Shown here one piece after another: positions 47,523 through 56,327 of a DNA stretch of 64,000 nucleotides. Made by a program: the position numbers and the translations under genes. This DNA is from CAILZL01 sp963791615 (GTDB lineage: Bacteria > Pseudomonadota > Gammaproteobacteria > Steroidobacterales > Steroidobacteraceae), in NCBI GenBank assembly GCA_963791615.1, contig CAWBTE010000006.1, positions 1,550,001 through 1,614,000 of the forward strand, read 5' to 3'. The number at the start of each line of letters is the position of its first letter. The stretch's first letter is position 1. The notes under the pieces are model-generated. The model saw nothing but the letters and a program-made list of their open reading frames with translations, had not been told where the DNA came from and ran no database searches.

Positions 47523-48578
47523 ATGAAAAGACGTGAACTGATGCAGGGGATGGGTGCGGCTTTCGCATATATGTCGATGGCGGGGATGCCGGCCGTGGGC
47601 GCAGCGCAGACGCTGCCACGGTTGAAGCTGATGGGCGGCGAGCCACCGGGGTTCGCATTCCGGCGTCGTGCCGGCGGCTTTGACATCGTCGATCATTGCC
47701 ACACGCTGGGGCTGGGAGCGGCGCGTCTCAATGTGCCACAGGGCGGCGCACCGGCCGTGCGCGCACTGCGACAGAAGCTCGACAAGTACGAGATGCGCCC
47801 CATCGTCAGCGTCGCGCCGCCGCGATCCGATGATGAGGTGGCGCAATACGAGGCGAACATTCGCGCCGCAGCCGAACTGGGCGCCATCACTACACATGCG
47901 TCGTTCACCGACCGACGCTACGAAGAATTCAAGGCCTTCGAGGAATTCAAGATCAGCTTTGAAGCGCACCAGCGATCAGTGGAGCGCGCCGAGCCGATCC
48001 TGCGCCGTTACAAGATGCGACTGGCCATCGAGAACCACAAGGGATGGCGCGCAGCTGAACAAGCCGCCTGGATTCGCCGGATGGGCAGCGAGTATCTCGG
48101 TGTCTGCTACGACTTCGGCAACAACTTCGCGCTGAGTGAAACGCCCGAGGAAACCTTCCGGCACCTGGCGCCCCTGACGATCTACGTAAGCTTCAAGGAC
48201 ATGGCGGTCGAGATGTACGACCAGGGTTTCCTGCTGTCCGAAGTCGCGCTGGGTGATGGTGTGCTCGACATTCCCGGCATGGTACGTCGCCTGCAGGCTT
48301 ACGACCCAAACATGATTTTCGCGATTGAATTGATCACGCGCGATCCGCTACAGATTCCGGTGTTCACCGAGCAGTACTGGGCGACGTTCGACGATCACTA
48401 TAGTCCGCTGCCGGGTCGCGATCTGGCGCGAGTGCTGGATTTCGTGCGCAAGCACCCGCCGAAGAAAGGCCTGACGCGCGTCGAGGGTTTGTCGGTGCAA
48501 CAGGGCCTCGCGCTTGAGGACGACATCATCAATCGGTCGATTGCTTATGCGCGCCAGCACCTGAATCTGCTGGGCTAG
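47523..48578 (+). CDS. Tat-exported sugar phosphate isomerase/epimerase-like TIM barrel
   Basis: 351 residues. MKRRELMQGMGAAFAY looks like a Tat signal, cleaved after VGAAQ. The body is a xylose-isomerase-like (AP_endonuc_2) barrel: LGLGAARLNVPQG, LAIENHKGWRAAEQ, GVCYDFGNNF, YVSFKDMAV and FAIELITRD, with Glu/Asp/His residues placed as in metal-binding members. Strong RBS AAGGGGG before ATG 47523. The substrate is unknown; secreted members are common near other island-type genes in soil bacteria. Confidence 0.8.
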   Translation: MKRRELMQGMGAAFAYMSMAGMPAVGAAQTLPRLKLMGGEPPGFAFRRRAGGFDIVDHCHTLGLGAARLNVPQGGAPAVRALRQKLDKYEMRPIVSVAPPRSDDEVAQYEANIRAAAELGAITTHASFTDRRYEEFKAFEEFKISFEAHQRSVERAEPILRRYKMRLAIENHKGWRAAEQAAWIRRMGSEYLGVCYDFGNNFALSETPEETFRHLAPLTIYVSFKDMAVEMYDQGFLLSEVALGDGVLDIPGMVRRLQAYDPNMIFAIELITRDPLQIPVFTEQYWATFDDHYSPLPGRDLARVLDFVRKHPPKKGLTRVEGLSVQQGLALEDDIINRSIAYARQHLNLLG

Positions 48579-48655
48579 AATGAGACGATTGCGCCAGTAC
48601 AGTGGAGGAGCGACAGCGCAACACTACCTGGCCATGGGCGGCATCGATGCCGCAA

Positions 48656-48691
48656 TAAAAATGCCCGCTGCAGACAGCTGCAACGGGCATT
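48656..48691 (-). terminator. Leftward terminator after the ceramidase-like gene
   Basis: Inverted repeat ATGCCCG (48661-48667) / CGGGCAT (48684-48690) with an inner GCTGC pairing; in leftward reading it is followed by TTTTTAT. It lies beyond the palindromic repeat, so the repeat is transcribed. Confidence 0.5.
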
Positions 48692-48703
48692 ACCTTGCCA
48701 ATG

Positions 48704-48853
48704 CTCAGAACCTGTTCAAAGTCTTGATCAAGGGATGCAGCGCAAGGCGGAACGGCACAAAAAAACGCAGCGTACACGCAAGTACGTGAGCACTTTTTGT
48801 GCCGTTCCAACGCCGCGATGCGCCCTTCAGCGAGACTTTGAACAGGTTCTCAG
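48704..48853. repeat. Long imperfect palindromic repeat, copy B
   Basis: 150 bases. Left arm CTCAGAACCTGTTCAAAGTC..., right arm ...GACTTTGAACAGGTTCTCAG; the two arms of about 60 bases pair with a few mismatches, and A/T runs flank the loop. Copy A lies at 13144-13281. Here too it separates two convergent genes (TIM barrel and ceramidase-like). Confidence 0.8.
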
Positions 48854-48871
48854 GCGACAGGTCAGCTGTTG

Positions 48872-50263
48872 TTATTGCTTGCCGTACTGGCTGACCAGCT
48901 CGGTCAGGCCATCTGCAATCGCCGCTTCGGCACAACCGATCTTCAGACGCGAGCCCAGCACCTGGAAGCTGTTGTGACTGAAAGACGCATCATCCGGAAT
49001 GTAGCCGGAGTTGGAACGGCCATTGGCGATGGTCACCACCATGGTGTTGGCCATGGGTGACTGTTGCTTGGCACGCTGTGCAATCAGGTTGTAGACCTCG
49101 GCATTCACCGTGGTCAACGCGACATCGCCGATGCCCACCACGCCGAGGCGAATGTTGACCGGTTCGCCATCTTTATAAGTGCCCATCATGCCTTCACGGC
49201 CTTTATCGGTACGGTCACGACCCGGGCAGGTGGCGACTTTCTGCGAACCCCAGATACGCGCTTCACTTGAAGTGCGAGTGGTGTTGGTCATGACGCGAAT
49301 CACTTCTTCGCCCAGTATCGCGCCCTGGCTTTCGATCCAGCGCGCCAGTCGATCGACAACTTTCGGATCAGGGGTCAACTGCTTGAAATCCGTGCCGCGC
49401 AGGTTTGATTCGACGTCTTCACGGACCAGCTCATTGCCGGTGATGGGGATGCCCGCCTTGGCCGCCAGCACATTGGTGGCGGCGCGCAGGTAAAGCGGAT
49501 TCTGGTCGCCCGATGCGCCCTGAGTGAACACGGCAATCATCTTGTCGTCATAGGCCTGCTCAACGTAGCGGCTCATCGCGCCGGCGAAATCGCCGCTGAC
49601 CAGACCGGAGAGATAGCCGTTGACCGGATGCATGGCGTAATTCACATACGCAGCGATGGGCTGGCCGGTGGCGGTTTCGAATTTGAGCACGGCCACCGTC
49701 TTGTCGGATGCTGCAAGCAGATTCGGCGCCTGGGTCCACAGATGCGTGGCGGGATTGATGGCATCACGATTGACGTTCAGATACGACATACCCGTGCCAT
49801 AACCCATGCGTGCGGGCTGCAGCTTGGCCTTTGCCTGCCGGACCGCATCGAGAATGCTGACGGACAGCTGCTCTGCATTGGGTTGGGTTGTTACGCCGCT
49901 TGGACTGCGTCCGGCAGCACTGTGGGTATGCGTGGCGGAGATGATGATGTTCTCCACTGGGCTGTTGAGTTCCGCAGCGATCTTCGGGGCCGCAGCTTCC
50001 CAGATGCCGCCGCTCAGATTGCCCATGTCGATGCCGATCAGTGCGCCACGAGTGTTGCCGTTGTCGATAACAATTGCCCGAATATAAAGACGCTCATGTT
50101 CGTATTTGGGCGAAGTGGCCGCGCCGCTCTCGACCTTGGCAGCCCCGACGCGCAAGTTGCCGCTGGCGCTGGCTGCGTTGGCTGGTGAGGTGAACGAGGC
50201 CAGTCCCATCAGACTCAAACAGAGCAGAGTGTTTTTAGCCCATAGGCTGGTGAACCGTTTCAT
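48872..50263 (-). CDS. Exported neutral/alkaline ceramidase-like hydrolase
   Basis: 463 residues from ATG 50263 (MKRFTSLW). Signal peptide ends PANAAS. The N-terminal catalytic part shows IGIDMGNLSG, IISATHTHSAAG and NYAMHPVNGYLSGLVSGDF, the His-rich zinc motifs of the neutral ceramidase family (PF04734 type); FTQGASGDQNPLY contains the candidate nucleophile Ser. It lacks the C-terminal immunoglobulin-like domain of longer enzymes. The substrate may be a sphingolipid or another amide. A remnant of a paralogue lies at 43491. Confidence 0.83.
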   Translation of the reverse strand: MKRFTSLWAKNTLLCLSLMGLASFTSPANAASASGNLRVGAAKVESGAATSPKYEHERLYIRAIVIDNGNTRGALIGIDMGNLSGGIWEAAAPKIAAELNSPVENIIISATHTHSAAGRSPSGVTTQPNAEQLSVSILDAVRQAKAKLQPARMGYGTGMSYLNVNRDAINPATHLWTQAPNLLAASDKTVAVLKFETATGQPIAAYVNYAMHPVNGYLSGLVSGDFAGAMSRYVEQAYDDKMIAVFTQGASGDQNPLYLRAATNVLAAKAGIPITGNELVREDVESNLRGTDFKQLTPDPKVVDRLARWIESQGAILGEEVIRVMTNTTRTSSEARIWGSQKVATCPGRDRTDKGREGMMGTYKDGEPVNIRLGVVGIGDVALTTVNAEVYNLIAQRAKQQSPMANTMVVTIANGRSNSGYIPDDASFSHNSFQVLGSRLKIGCAEAAIADGLTELVSQYGKQ

Positions 50264-50755
50264 TGGCAATCCCCCGTTATTCAGACTGTATGCAATACGA
50301 AGTCCGTTTGGACAACGCTATCGTCTGGAGTTTAAGCCCGGAACACTTGGCAGGTACAGAGGGTTGGCTGTTTGGCAGGCGCGATTGATTTACCGGTTGT
50401 TGAAGACCATTCGGTATTGCCGAGAACACCCATCGGCAAAACAGACTTCCAGTACTTCAAGAGCGCGAGCATTCTTTCGTTGATTCGCGTCGCACGGTAG
50501 AAGTCTCTCTGCTCCGTTCACCCTGAGCCTGTCGATGCGCAAGCTTCGCTGCCAAGTTGACACTGAATCCGTGCAGGGGGAAGTCATGTATGCCAACTTT
50601 TGCTGAACTGATTGCGAGTGCACGGCCTGCATAGCAGAGCAAGCCCGTTTGTTTTACTCGCTATCCCGGCGACTGCCCACCTTGAAACTTGCAAAGACTT
50701 CCGCACCTGAGTAGTTTTCTTACCAGCTATCTATCGATATGCGCAAGGTCTACCA
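50264..50755. other. Intergenic region with a repeat fragment, no gene seen
   Basis: About 490 bases between the leftward ceramidase-like gene and vapB. At 50515-50535 it contains GTTCACCCTGAGCCTGTCGA, half of a common dispersed proteobacterial palindrome; the other half is missing. No credible ORF. Confidence 0.45.
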
Positions 50756-50968
50756 ATGTCCGCCACCGCCACACTGTCCAGCAAATTCCAGATCTCCATC
50801 CCGAAAAGCGTGCGTGAGGAAAAGCGCTGGAAAGCCGGCCAGGAATTTGTCTTCATCCCCAAGGGAAAAGGTGTACTGGTCATGCCAGTGCCTGAATTAA
50901 AACAGCTGGCGGGCATTGCCAAGGGAGCCAGAACTGAGGGATACCGTGATCGCAAGGACCGTTATTAA
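50756..50968 (+). CDS. vapB: AbrB/MazE-fold antitoxin, VapB-like
   Basis: 70 residues: ATATLSSKFQISIPKSVREEKRWKAGQEF is a SpoVT-AbrB swapped-hairpin DNA-binding domain, and the C-terminal tail (IAKGARTEGYRDRKDRY) would wrap the toxin. It neutralises the following VapC-like toxin and represses its own operon. Stop and next start overlap (TAATG at 50966-50970), the usual TA coupling. Confidence 0.88.
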   Translation: MSATATLSSKFQISIPKSVREEKRWKAGQEFVFIPKGKGVLVMPVPELKQLAGIAKGARTEGYRDRKDRY

Positions 50969-51366
50969 TGGCGGCCGCATTGCGTGTAGTGGACACCACA
51001 GCGTGGATCGAGTGGCTGACGGGTGGCAATACTGCTGCGCACGGTAAGGCTTTGATAAAGGAGTTTCCGACCAAAGCACACTGCATTGTGCCGACCATCG
51101 TGCAGCTCGAACTCGCCAAATGGCTGGTACGTGAGCTGGGCGAAGATCAGGCAGACGAAGTCATCGCCTACACCCAGAAATGCATCGTCGTCGAACTGGA
51201 TACCCGCATCGCCTTGCTGGCGGATGAACTGCATCGCCAGCACAAACTGGCCACCGCCGACGCCATTGTTTATGCCACGGCACAAGACCAGGGCGCTGAT
51301 TTGCTCACCTGCGATGGACATTTCAGCAAGCTGCCGGGCGTTATCTACCTCAGCAAAGTCGCGTAG
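50968..51366 (+). CDS. vapC: PIN-domain ribonuclease toxin, VapC-like
   Basis: 132 residues. Acidic PIN residues are in place: VVDTTAW (Asp9), VQLELAKW (Glu), TADAIVYA (Asp) and LLTCDGHF (Asp). VapC toxins cut tRNA or rRNA. The module lies at the right border of the accessory block, directly upstream of dnaG, where it may stabilise the block. Confidence 0.9.
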   Translation: MAAALRVVDTTAWIEWLTGGNTAAHGKALIKEFPTKAHCIVPTIVQLELAKWLVRELGEDQADEVIAYTQKCIVVELDTRIALLADELHRQHKLATADAIVYATAQDQGADLLTCDGHFSKLPGVIYLSKVA

Positions 51367-51514
51367 GCGAAGGTCAGGCACGACAGGTGCCTTGTTCTGC
51401 ATACGCCACCAGACCCGCCAGAACCTGTTCACAGGCAAATCAACCCCACCTGCCTTTGCTCCTCACCTGCGTGGCTGCTACTGTGCGGCCCCGAGTTCTT
51501 GACCCAGCAGCCCC

Positions 51515-53275
51515 GTGTCCGGACGCATTCCGCAATACTTCATTGACCAGCTGATTGCCCGCATCGACATTGTCGAGGTGATCGGTACGCGTGTGCCCTT
51601 GCGCAAGGCGGGCAAGGAGTTCAAGGCCTGCTGTCCGTTTCACGACGAGAAAACGCCGTCATTCAATGTGGTTCCGGACAAGCAGTTTTATCACTGCTTC
51701 GGTTGCGGCGCGCATGGCACGGCGCTGGGCTTCCTGATGGACTACGACCATCTGAGTTTTGTGGAAGCCGTGGAAGAACTGGCTGCCCGCGCCGGGCTGG
51801 AGGTGCCACGCGAAGAAAGCACGGCCTCTACCGCCAGCAAACCCACGCAAGATCACTACACACTGCTGGAACAGGCGGGTGAGTATTTCCGTCAGCAACT
51901 GCGCGCCGCGCCCGCCGCCATCGAGTATCTGAAGAAACGCGGACTGACCGGCGAAACCGCTGCGCGCTTCGGTATTGGCTATGCGCCCGATGCCTGGGAT
52001 GGGCTGATCAAACAACTGGGCCAGAACGATGCCGCGCTGCGCGATCTGGTGCAGGTGGGTCTGCTGATCGAGCGTGACAGCAAGAATGGTTTTTACGACC
52101 GTTTTCGACAGCGGGTGATGTTCCCGATCCGCGATTCGCGTGGCCGCACCATCGGCTTCGGCGGCCGGATCATTGATGCCGGGGAACCCAAGTACCTCAA
52201 CTCGCCGGAAACCGAGCTGTTCCACAAGGGTCGTGAGTTATACGGCCTGTATGAAGCCCGGCAGAGCACCCGCCAGCTGAAGCAGCTGATGGTGGTGGAA
52301 GGCTACATGGACGTGGTCAGCCTGCATCAGGCGGGCATCACTTATGCCGTGGCCACGCTGGGCACCGCCACGACGCCGGAACACCTGAAGCGCCTGTTCC
52401 GGGTGTGCAACACCGTGGTGTTCTGTTTTGACGGCGACCGCGCCGGCCGTGCTGCGGCGTGGAAGGCGCTGGAAGTCGCGCTGCCGGTGGTCAGCGAAGG
52501 CTATCTGTTGCGGTTTCTGCTGCTGCCGGAAAAACACGATCCGGATTCGCTGGTCAGCGAAGAGGGTCACGACGCCTTTGAAGCGCGCATCAACAGCGCC
52601 ACACCGTTGTCCGCCTATCTGGTCAATGAGTTGGCCGCCCGCTTTGACATGAGCAATGTGGACGGCCGCGCCCAATTCACCGCCGAAGCGCAGCGCTTGC
52701 TGACCATGATCAATGACGACAGCTACCGCACCCTGCTCTATCAACCCCTGGCTGCGGCCCTGGGTATTTCTGAAGATCGGCTGCGGCAATTGATTCCGCC
52801 GCCCGGCCAGACACGGGATACGAGCCGCTCCACCGCCAGCGCCCCCCTCGACAGCTCTGGACGCGGCAGTCTGGTGCGCCAGATCATTCAAAACCTGCTG
52901 CACTATCCCGGCTCGGCGCAGGCGCTGGATCGGCTCGAGGAATTGGCGCAGGTGGACAAGCCCGGCATTACGCTGCTGGTGCAACTGGCCAGCGAGTTGC
53001 GGGACGAGCCCGATCTGCCGCCTGCGGCCCTGCTGGAACGCTGGCGGCAGCGCCCGGATTTTCACTACATTGATAAGCTTTTCTTGAAAGAGCTGCCCGC
53101 CACCACACTGGAAATAGCAGTGGATAACGTGAAAAGCGCAGCAGATCGCCTGCTGGCAGACCAATTTCCTAAAGCACGCTTTGATGAACTGATGCGACGG
53201 TTTCACCTTGGTGCGCTGGATGCTGCCGAAAAGCAGGAGCTGCGTGGACTGATCCAGCGTCAGGGATCGCGCTGA
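51515..53275 (+). CDS. dnaG: DNA primase
   Basis: 586 residues from a GTG start (MSGRIPQYFIDQL). The CHC2 zinc motif is Cys40, His43, Cys61, Cys64. The TOPRIM domain has VVEGYMDVVSLHQAG and CFDGDRAGRAA, and a helical C-terminal part would contact the DnaB helicase. It synthesises replication primers. Its usual neighbour rpsU lies 33 kb to the left. It is followed by rpoD after 180 bases. Confidence 0.96.
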   Translation: MSGRIPQYFIDQLIARIDIVEVIGTRVPLRKAGKEFKACCPFHDEKTPSFNVVPDKQFYHCFGCGAHGTALGFLMDYDHLSFVEAVEELAARAGLEVPREESTASTASKPTQDHYTLLEQAGEYFRQQLRAAPAAIEYLKKRGLTGETAARFGIGYAPDAWDGLIKQLGQNDAALRDLVQVGLLIERDSKNGFYDRFRQRVMFPIRDSRGRTIGFGGRIIDAGEPKYLNSPETELFHKGRELYGLYEARQSTRQLKQLMVVEGYMDVVSLHQAGITYAVATLGTATTPEHLKRLFRVCNTVVFCFDGDRAGRAAAWKALEVALPVVSEGYLLRFLLLPEKHDPDSLVSEEGHDAFEARINSATPLSAYLVNELAARFDMSNVDGRAQFTAEAQRLLTMINDDSYRTLLYQPLAAALGISEDRLRQLIPPPGQTRDTSRSTASAPLDSSGRGSLVRQIIQNLLHYPGSAQALDRLEELAQVDKPGITLLVQLASELRDEPDLPPAALLERWRQRPDFHYIDKLFLKELPATTLEIAVDNVKSAADRLLADQFPKARFDELMRRFHLGALDAAEKQELRGLIQRQGSR

Positions 53276-53454
53276 CGCCGATCGGACTCAATCGCAACCG
53301 TCACCCGCCGTTACAGGGTGGCAACAAGCCGTCCCAAACCTTCCCGCATCCCGTATTGAACCTAGCTATGAACCGCCTCTCTCAGTAGAATGCGCGGCCG
53401 TTTTCCCCCCAGCGTCACCTCCGCGCAGTCGCTGCCATATTGAGGGCTTAAGCC

Positions 53455-55350
53455 TTGAGCAAGACCCCAGCAAAGAAAGAGACGATTCCACCGACGCCGA
53501 CCATTGCTGACGAGCGCCAGTCCCAGTTGAAGCTGTTGATCGCACGCGGCAAGGAACAGGGCTACCTGACCTATGCAGAGGTCAACGATCACCTGCCCAG
53601 TGAAATCGTCGATCCGGAACAGATCGAAGACATCGTCAACATGATCAATGACATGGGCATCACGGTGTATGAAAAGGCGCCCGATGCCGAATCGTTGCTG
53701 CTGAATGAACCCGTGGTCGCCGACGAAGAAGCCGCTGAAGAAGCTGCCGCCGCACTGGCCACTGTCGATGCTGAATTTGGTCGCACCACGGATCCGGTAC
53801 GCATGTACATGCGTGAGATGGGCACGGTGGAGCTGCTGACCCGCGAAGGCGAAATCCGTATTGCCAAGCGCATCGAAGAAGGCCTGGAAGCCGTCAAGGT
53901 TGCGCTGTCAATGTACCCGCCCACCTACTCGCTGCTGCTGAATCAGTACGCGGGCGTCGCCACGCAGACAACACGTCTGGTAGACATCATTGTCGGTTTC
54001 ATTGATCCGAATGCACCGGATGAAATTGCCGCGCCGATCAATCCCAAGCTGATTGAAGCCGCCAAGGCGCTGGAAGAAGAATCCGAAACCGAGGAAGAAA
54101 ACGCCAGCGAAGAGGAAGAAGAAGCCGTTGATACCGGCCCGGATCCGGAAGAAGCCGCCAAGCGTTTTGCGTCGATCAACAAGCTGTTTGCGCAGGTGCA
54201 GAAGGCGATGCTGGAGAAAGGCGCCGGCGATCCCAAGGTGCTCAAGCAGCGCAAGAAGCTGTCTGATGAATTCATGGAGCTGAAGCTGTCGCCGAAGATG
54301 TTCGAACTGCTGATCGCCAACATTCGCGGCTCGTTGACTGAAATCCGCAACATCGAAAAGCAGGTAATGCAGCTGTGCGTGCGCGATGCCGGCATGCCGC
54401 GCAAGGACTTCATCTCCACGTTCCCGAGCAATGAAACCAACCTCACCTGGCTGGACAAACATGTGCGCGCCAAGCGCAAGCACTCGGCGGCGCTGGCCAA
54501 GCATCGCGACGATGTGGAAGCGCAGCAGCACAAGCTGATCGAGATTGAAGGCAGGACTTACCTGAGCATTTCTTCCACCAAGGAGATCAATCGCGAGATC
54601 GCGGTCGGCGAAGCCAAGGCGCGTCGCGCCAAGAAAGAAATGGTGGAAGCCAACCTGCGTCTGGTGATTTCGATTGCCAAGAAATACACCAATCGCGGTT
54701 TGCAGTTCCTCGATCTGATTCAGGAAGGCAACATCGGCCTGATGAAGGCGGTGGACAAGTTTGAATATCGTCGCGGCTACAAGTTCTCCACCTACGCAAC
54801 GTGGTGGATCCGTCAGGCCATCACCCGTTCGATTGCCGATCAGGCGCGCACCATCCGCATTCCGGTGCACATGATCGAAACCATCAACAAGCTCAACCGC
54901 ATTTCGCGGCAGATGCTGCAGGAGATGGGCCGCGAGCCGACACCGGACGAACTGGCCATCCGCATGGAAATGCCGGAAGACAAGGTGCGCAAGGTACTCA
55001 AGATCGCCAAGGAACCGATCTCGATGGAAACCCCGATTGGTGATGATGAAGATTCACACCTGGGTGATTTCATTGAAGACACCTCAGTGGATTCACCCAT
55101 TGATTCCGCCACTGCAGAATCGCTGAAGGAAACCACGCACTCGGTGCTGGCCGGCCTGACGCCACGCGAAGCCAAGGTGCTGCGCATGCGCTTCGGTATC
55201 GACATGAACACCGATCACACGCTGGAAGAAGTGGGCAAGCAGTTTGATGTGACCCGCGAACGCATCCGCCAGATCGAAGCCAAGGCACTGCGCAAGCTGC
55301 GCCATCCGTCGCGCAGCGAACAGCTGCGCAGCTTCCTGATCGAAGACTGA
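53455..55350 (+). CDS. rpoD: RNA polymerase primary sigma factor (sigma-70)
   Basis: 631 residues, with a TTG start after RBS GAGGG. Region 1.1 at the N-terminus, DPVRMYMREMGTVELLTREGE (region 1.2), an acidic non-conserved insert at about 202-240 rich in Glu, then region 2 (NLRLVISIAKKYTNRGLQFLDLIQEGN, KFSTYATWWIRQAI), region 3 and the region 4 helix-turn-helix (TLEEVGKQFDVTRERIRQIE). It directs RNA polymerase to housekeeping promoters. Confidence 0.97.
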   Translation: MSKTPAKKETIPPTPTIADERQSQLKLLIARGKEQGYLTYAEVNDHLPSEIVDPEQIEDIVNMINDMGITVYEKAPDAESLLLNEPVVADEEAAEEAAAALATVDAEFGRTTDPVRMYMREMGTVELLTREGEIRIAKRIEEGLEAVKVALSMYPPTYSLLLNQYAGVATQTTRLVDIIVGFIDPNAPDEIAAPINPKLIEAAKALEEESETEEENASEEEEEAVDTGPDPEEAAKRFASINKLFAQVQKAMLEKGAGDPKVLKQRKKLSDEFMELKLSPKMFELLIANIRGSLTEIRNIEKQVMQLCVRDAGMPRKDFISTFPSNETNLTWLDKHVRAKRKHSAALAKHRDDVEAQQHKLIEIEGRTYLSISSTKEINREIAVGEAKARRAKKEMVEANLRLVISIAKKYTNRGLQFLDLIQEGNIGLMKAVDKFEYRRGYKFSTYATWWIRQAITRSIADQARTIRIPVHMIETINKLNRISRQMLQEMGREPTPDELAIRMEMPEDKVRKVLKIAKEPISMETPIGDDEDSHLGDFIEDTSVDSPIDSATAESLKETTHSVLAGLTPREAKVLRMRFGIDMNTDHTLEEVGKQFDVTRERIRQIEAKALRKLRHPSRSEQLRSFLIED

Positions 55351-55376
55351 GCACAGCCCCGCTGAGCGCAACAACC

Positions 55377-55406
55377 AAAGCCGATGGCCAACCCATCGGC
55401 TTTTTT
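55377..55406 (+). terminator. Terminator after rpoD
   Basis: Stem AAGCCGATGG (55378-55387) / CCATCGGCTT (55393-55402), 5-base loop, T-run. It lies about 30 bases after the rpoD stop and only 15 bases before the start of the glycosylase gene. Confidence 0.85.
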
Positions 55407-55420
55407 GCTATTCGTGACTT

Positions 55421-56020
55421 GTGAACCAGCCCGGCAGCAAATTACCGTCCGACTTCTATGCACAGAGCACGCTGCGTGTGGCGCGCGCCCTGCTCGGGTT
55501 GCATCTGGTACATCTTGATCAAGGCATCAAACGCATCGGCCGCATTGTCGAGACCGAGGCTTACCAGGGCCCACAGGATCTGGCCGCGCATTCTGCCCGC
55601 GGCCAGACGCCACGCAATGCACCCATGTTTGGTCCGGCCGGTCATGCCTACGTGTATCTGATCTATGGCATGTGGCATTGCGTAAATGTAGTCACGCGCC
55701 CGACCGGCGTGCCCCATGCCGTACTGATTCGCGCCGTTGAGCCGGTATTGAACCTGCACGACAGCACGCATGGCCCGGGCCTGTTGTGTCGCGCTTTCGG
55801 TATCGATCGAAAACTCAGTGGCGCTGATCTTCAGTCAGAGCGACTGTGGATTGAGTATCCCGACCAGCCACATCGCATCCGCATTCACGCCAGCCCCAGA
55901 ATCGGCGTGGATTACGCAGGCAGCTGGGCCAGCAAGCGCTGGCGTTTTCATGATGCCGATTCGGCCTATGTTTCGACGCTGAGCAATGCACAACGAAAGC
56001 GCATGCTGGCATGCCTGTAG
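55421..56020 (+). CDS. 3-methyladenine DNA glycosylase, AAG/Mpg family
   Basis: 199 residues. Signature ARALLGLHLV, the catalytic Glu in RIVETEAYQGPQD, GRNAPMFG-like sequence (RNAPMFGPAGHAYVYLIYGMWHC), and VLIRAVEP. It removes alkylated and deaminated purines. The GTG start at 55421 lies just after the rpoD terminator, so its promoter must overlap the terminator or it depends on read-through; no in-frame ATG is available nearby. Confidence 0.9.
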   Translation: MNQPGSKLPSDFYAQSTLRVARALLGLHLVHLDQGIKRIGRIVETEAYQGPQDLAAHSARGQTPRNAPMFGPAGHAYVYLIYGMWHCVNVVTRPTGVPHAVLIRAVEPVLNLHDSTHGPGLLCRAFGIDRKLSGADLQSERLWIEYPDQPHRIRIHASPRIGVDYAGSWASKRWRFHDADSAYVSTLSNAQRKRMLACL

Positions 56021-56107
56021 AACCTGAAACACGAGCCCGGATTTTTGTTGCACAATTGCCCTACATTTCCCGCCCGACAGCCGTTAGCCGTTAGCCAAGG
56101 AACGTCA

Positions 56108-56317
56108 TTGAGAATCGCCAAACCCCTGCTGCTGGTCAGCACTCCAATCGGAGTGGTCTGGGGCGTGGTTGAGGCCTAGCGCTTTCATCCCTGGCTGGCG
56201 GTATTGATGACGCTGCTGCTGGGCGTGATCAGCGCCTTCATCTGGTACACGGTACGGGTCATTCGTCGCGAGCAGTCGCGCGAATCCATTGATAATCGGT
56301 CGCAACAGAAGCCCTGA
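56108..56317 (+). pseudogene. Small membrane protein ORF with in-frame amber codon
   Basis: A 70-codon frame starts at TTG 56108, six bases after RBS AAGGA. It reads LRIAKPLLLVSTPIGVVWGV, then VEA, TAG at 56177-56179, then RFHPWLAVLMTLLLGVI and SAFIWYTVRVIRREQ to a stop at 56317. The sequence is protein-like on both sides of the TAG, with two hydrophobic segments. The most likely original codon is Tyr. It lies 10 bases ahead of sthA, probably in the same operon. No name is known to me. Confidence 0.6.
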
Positions 56318-56327
56318 AGATAAAAGC

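Noticed and set aside
54070..54180. Acidic low-complexity stretch in rpoD as a repeat or insertion
   Set aside because: The Glu-rich segment is the normal variable insert of primary sigma factors and the frame is intact.
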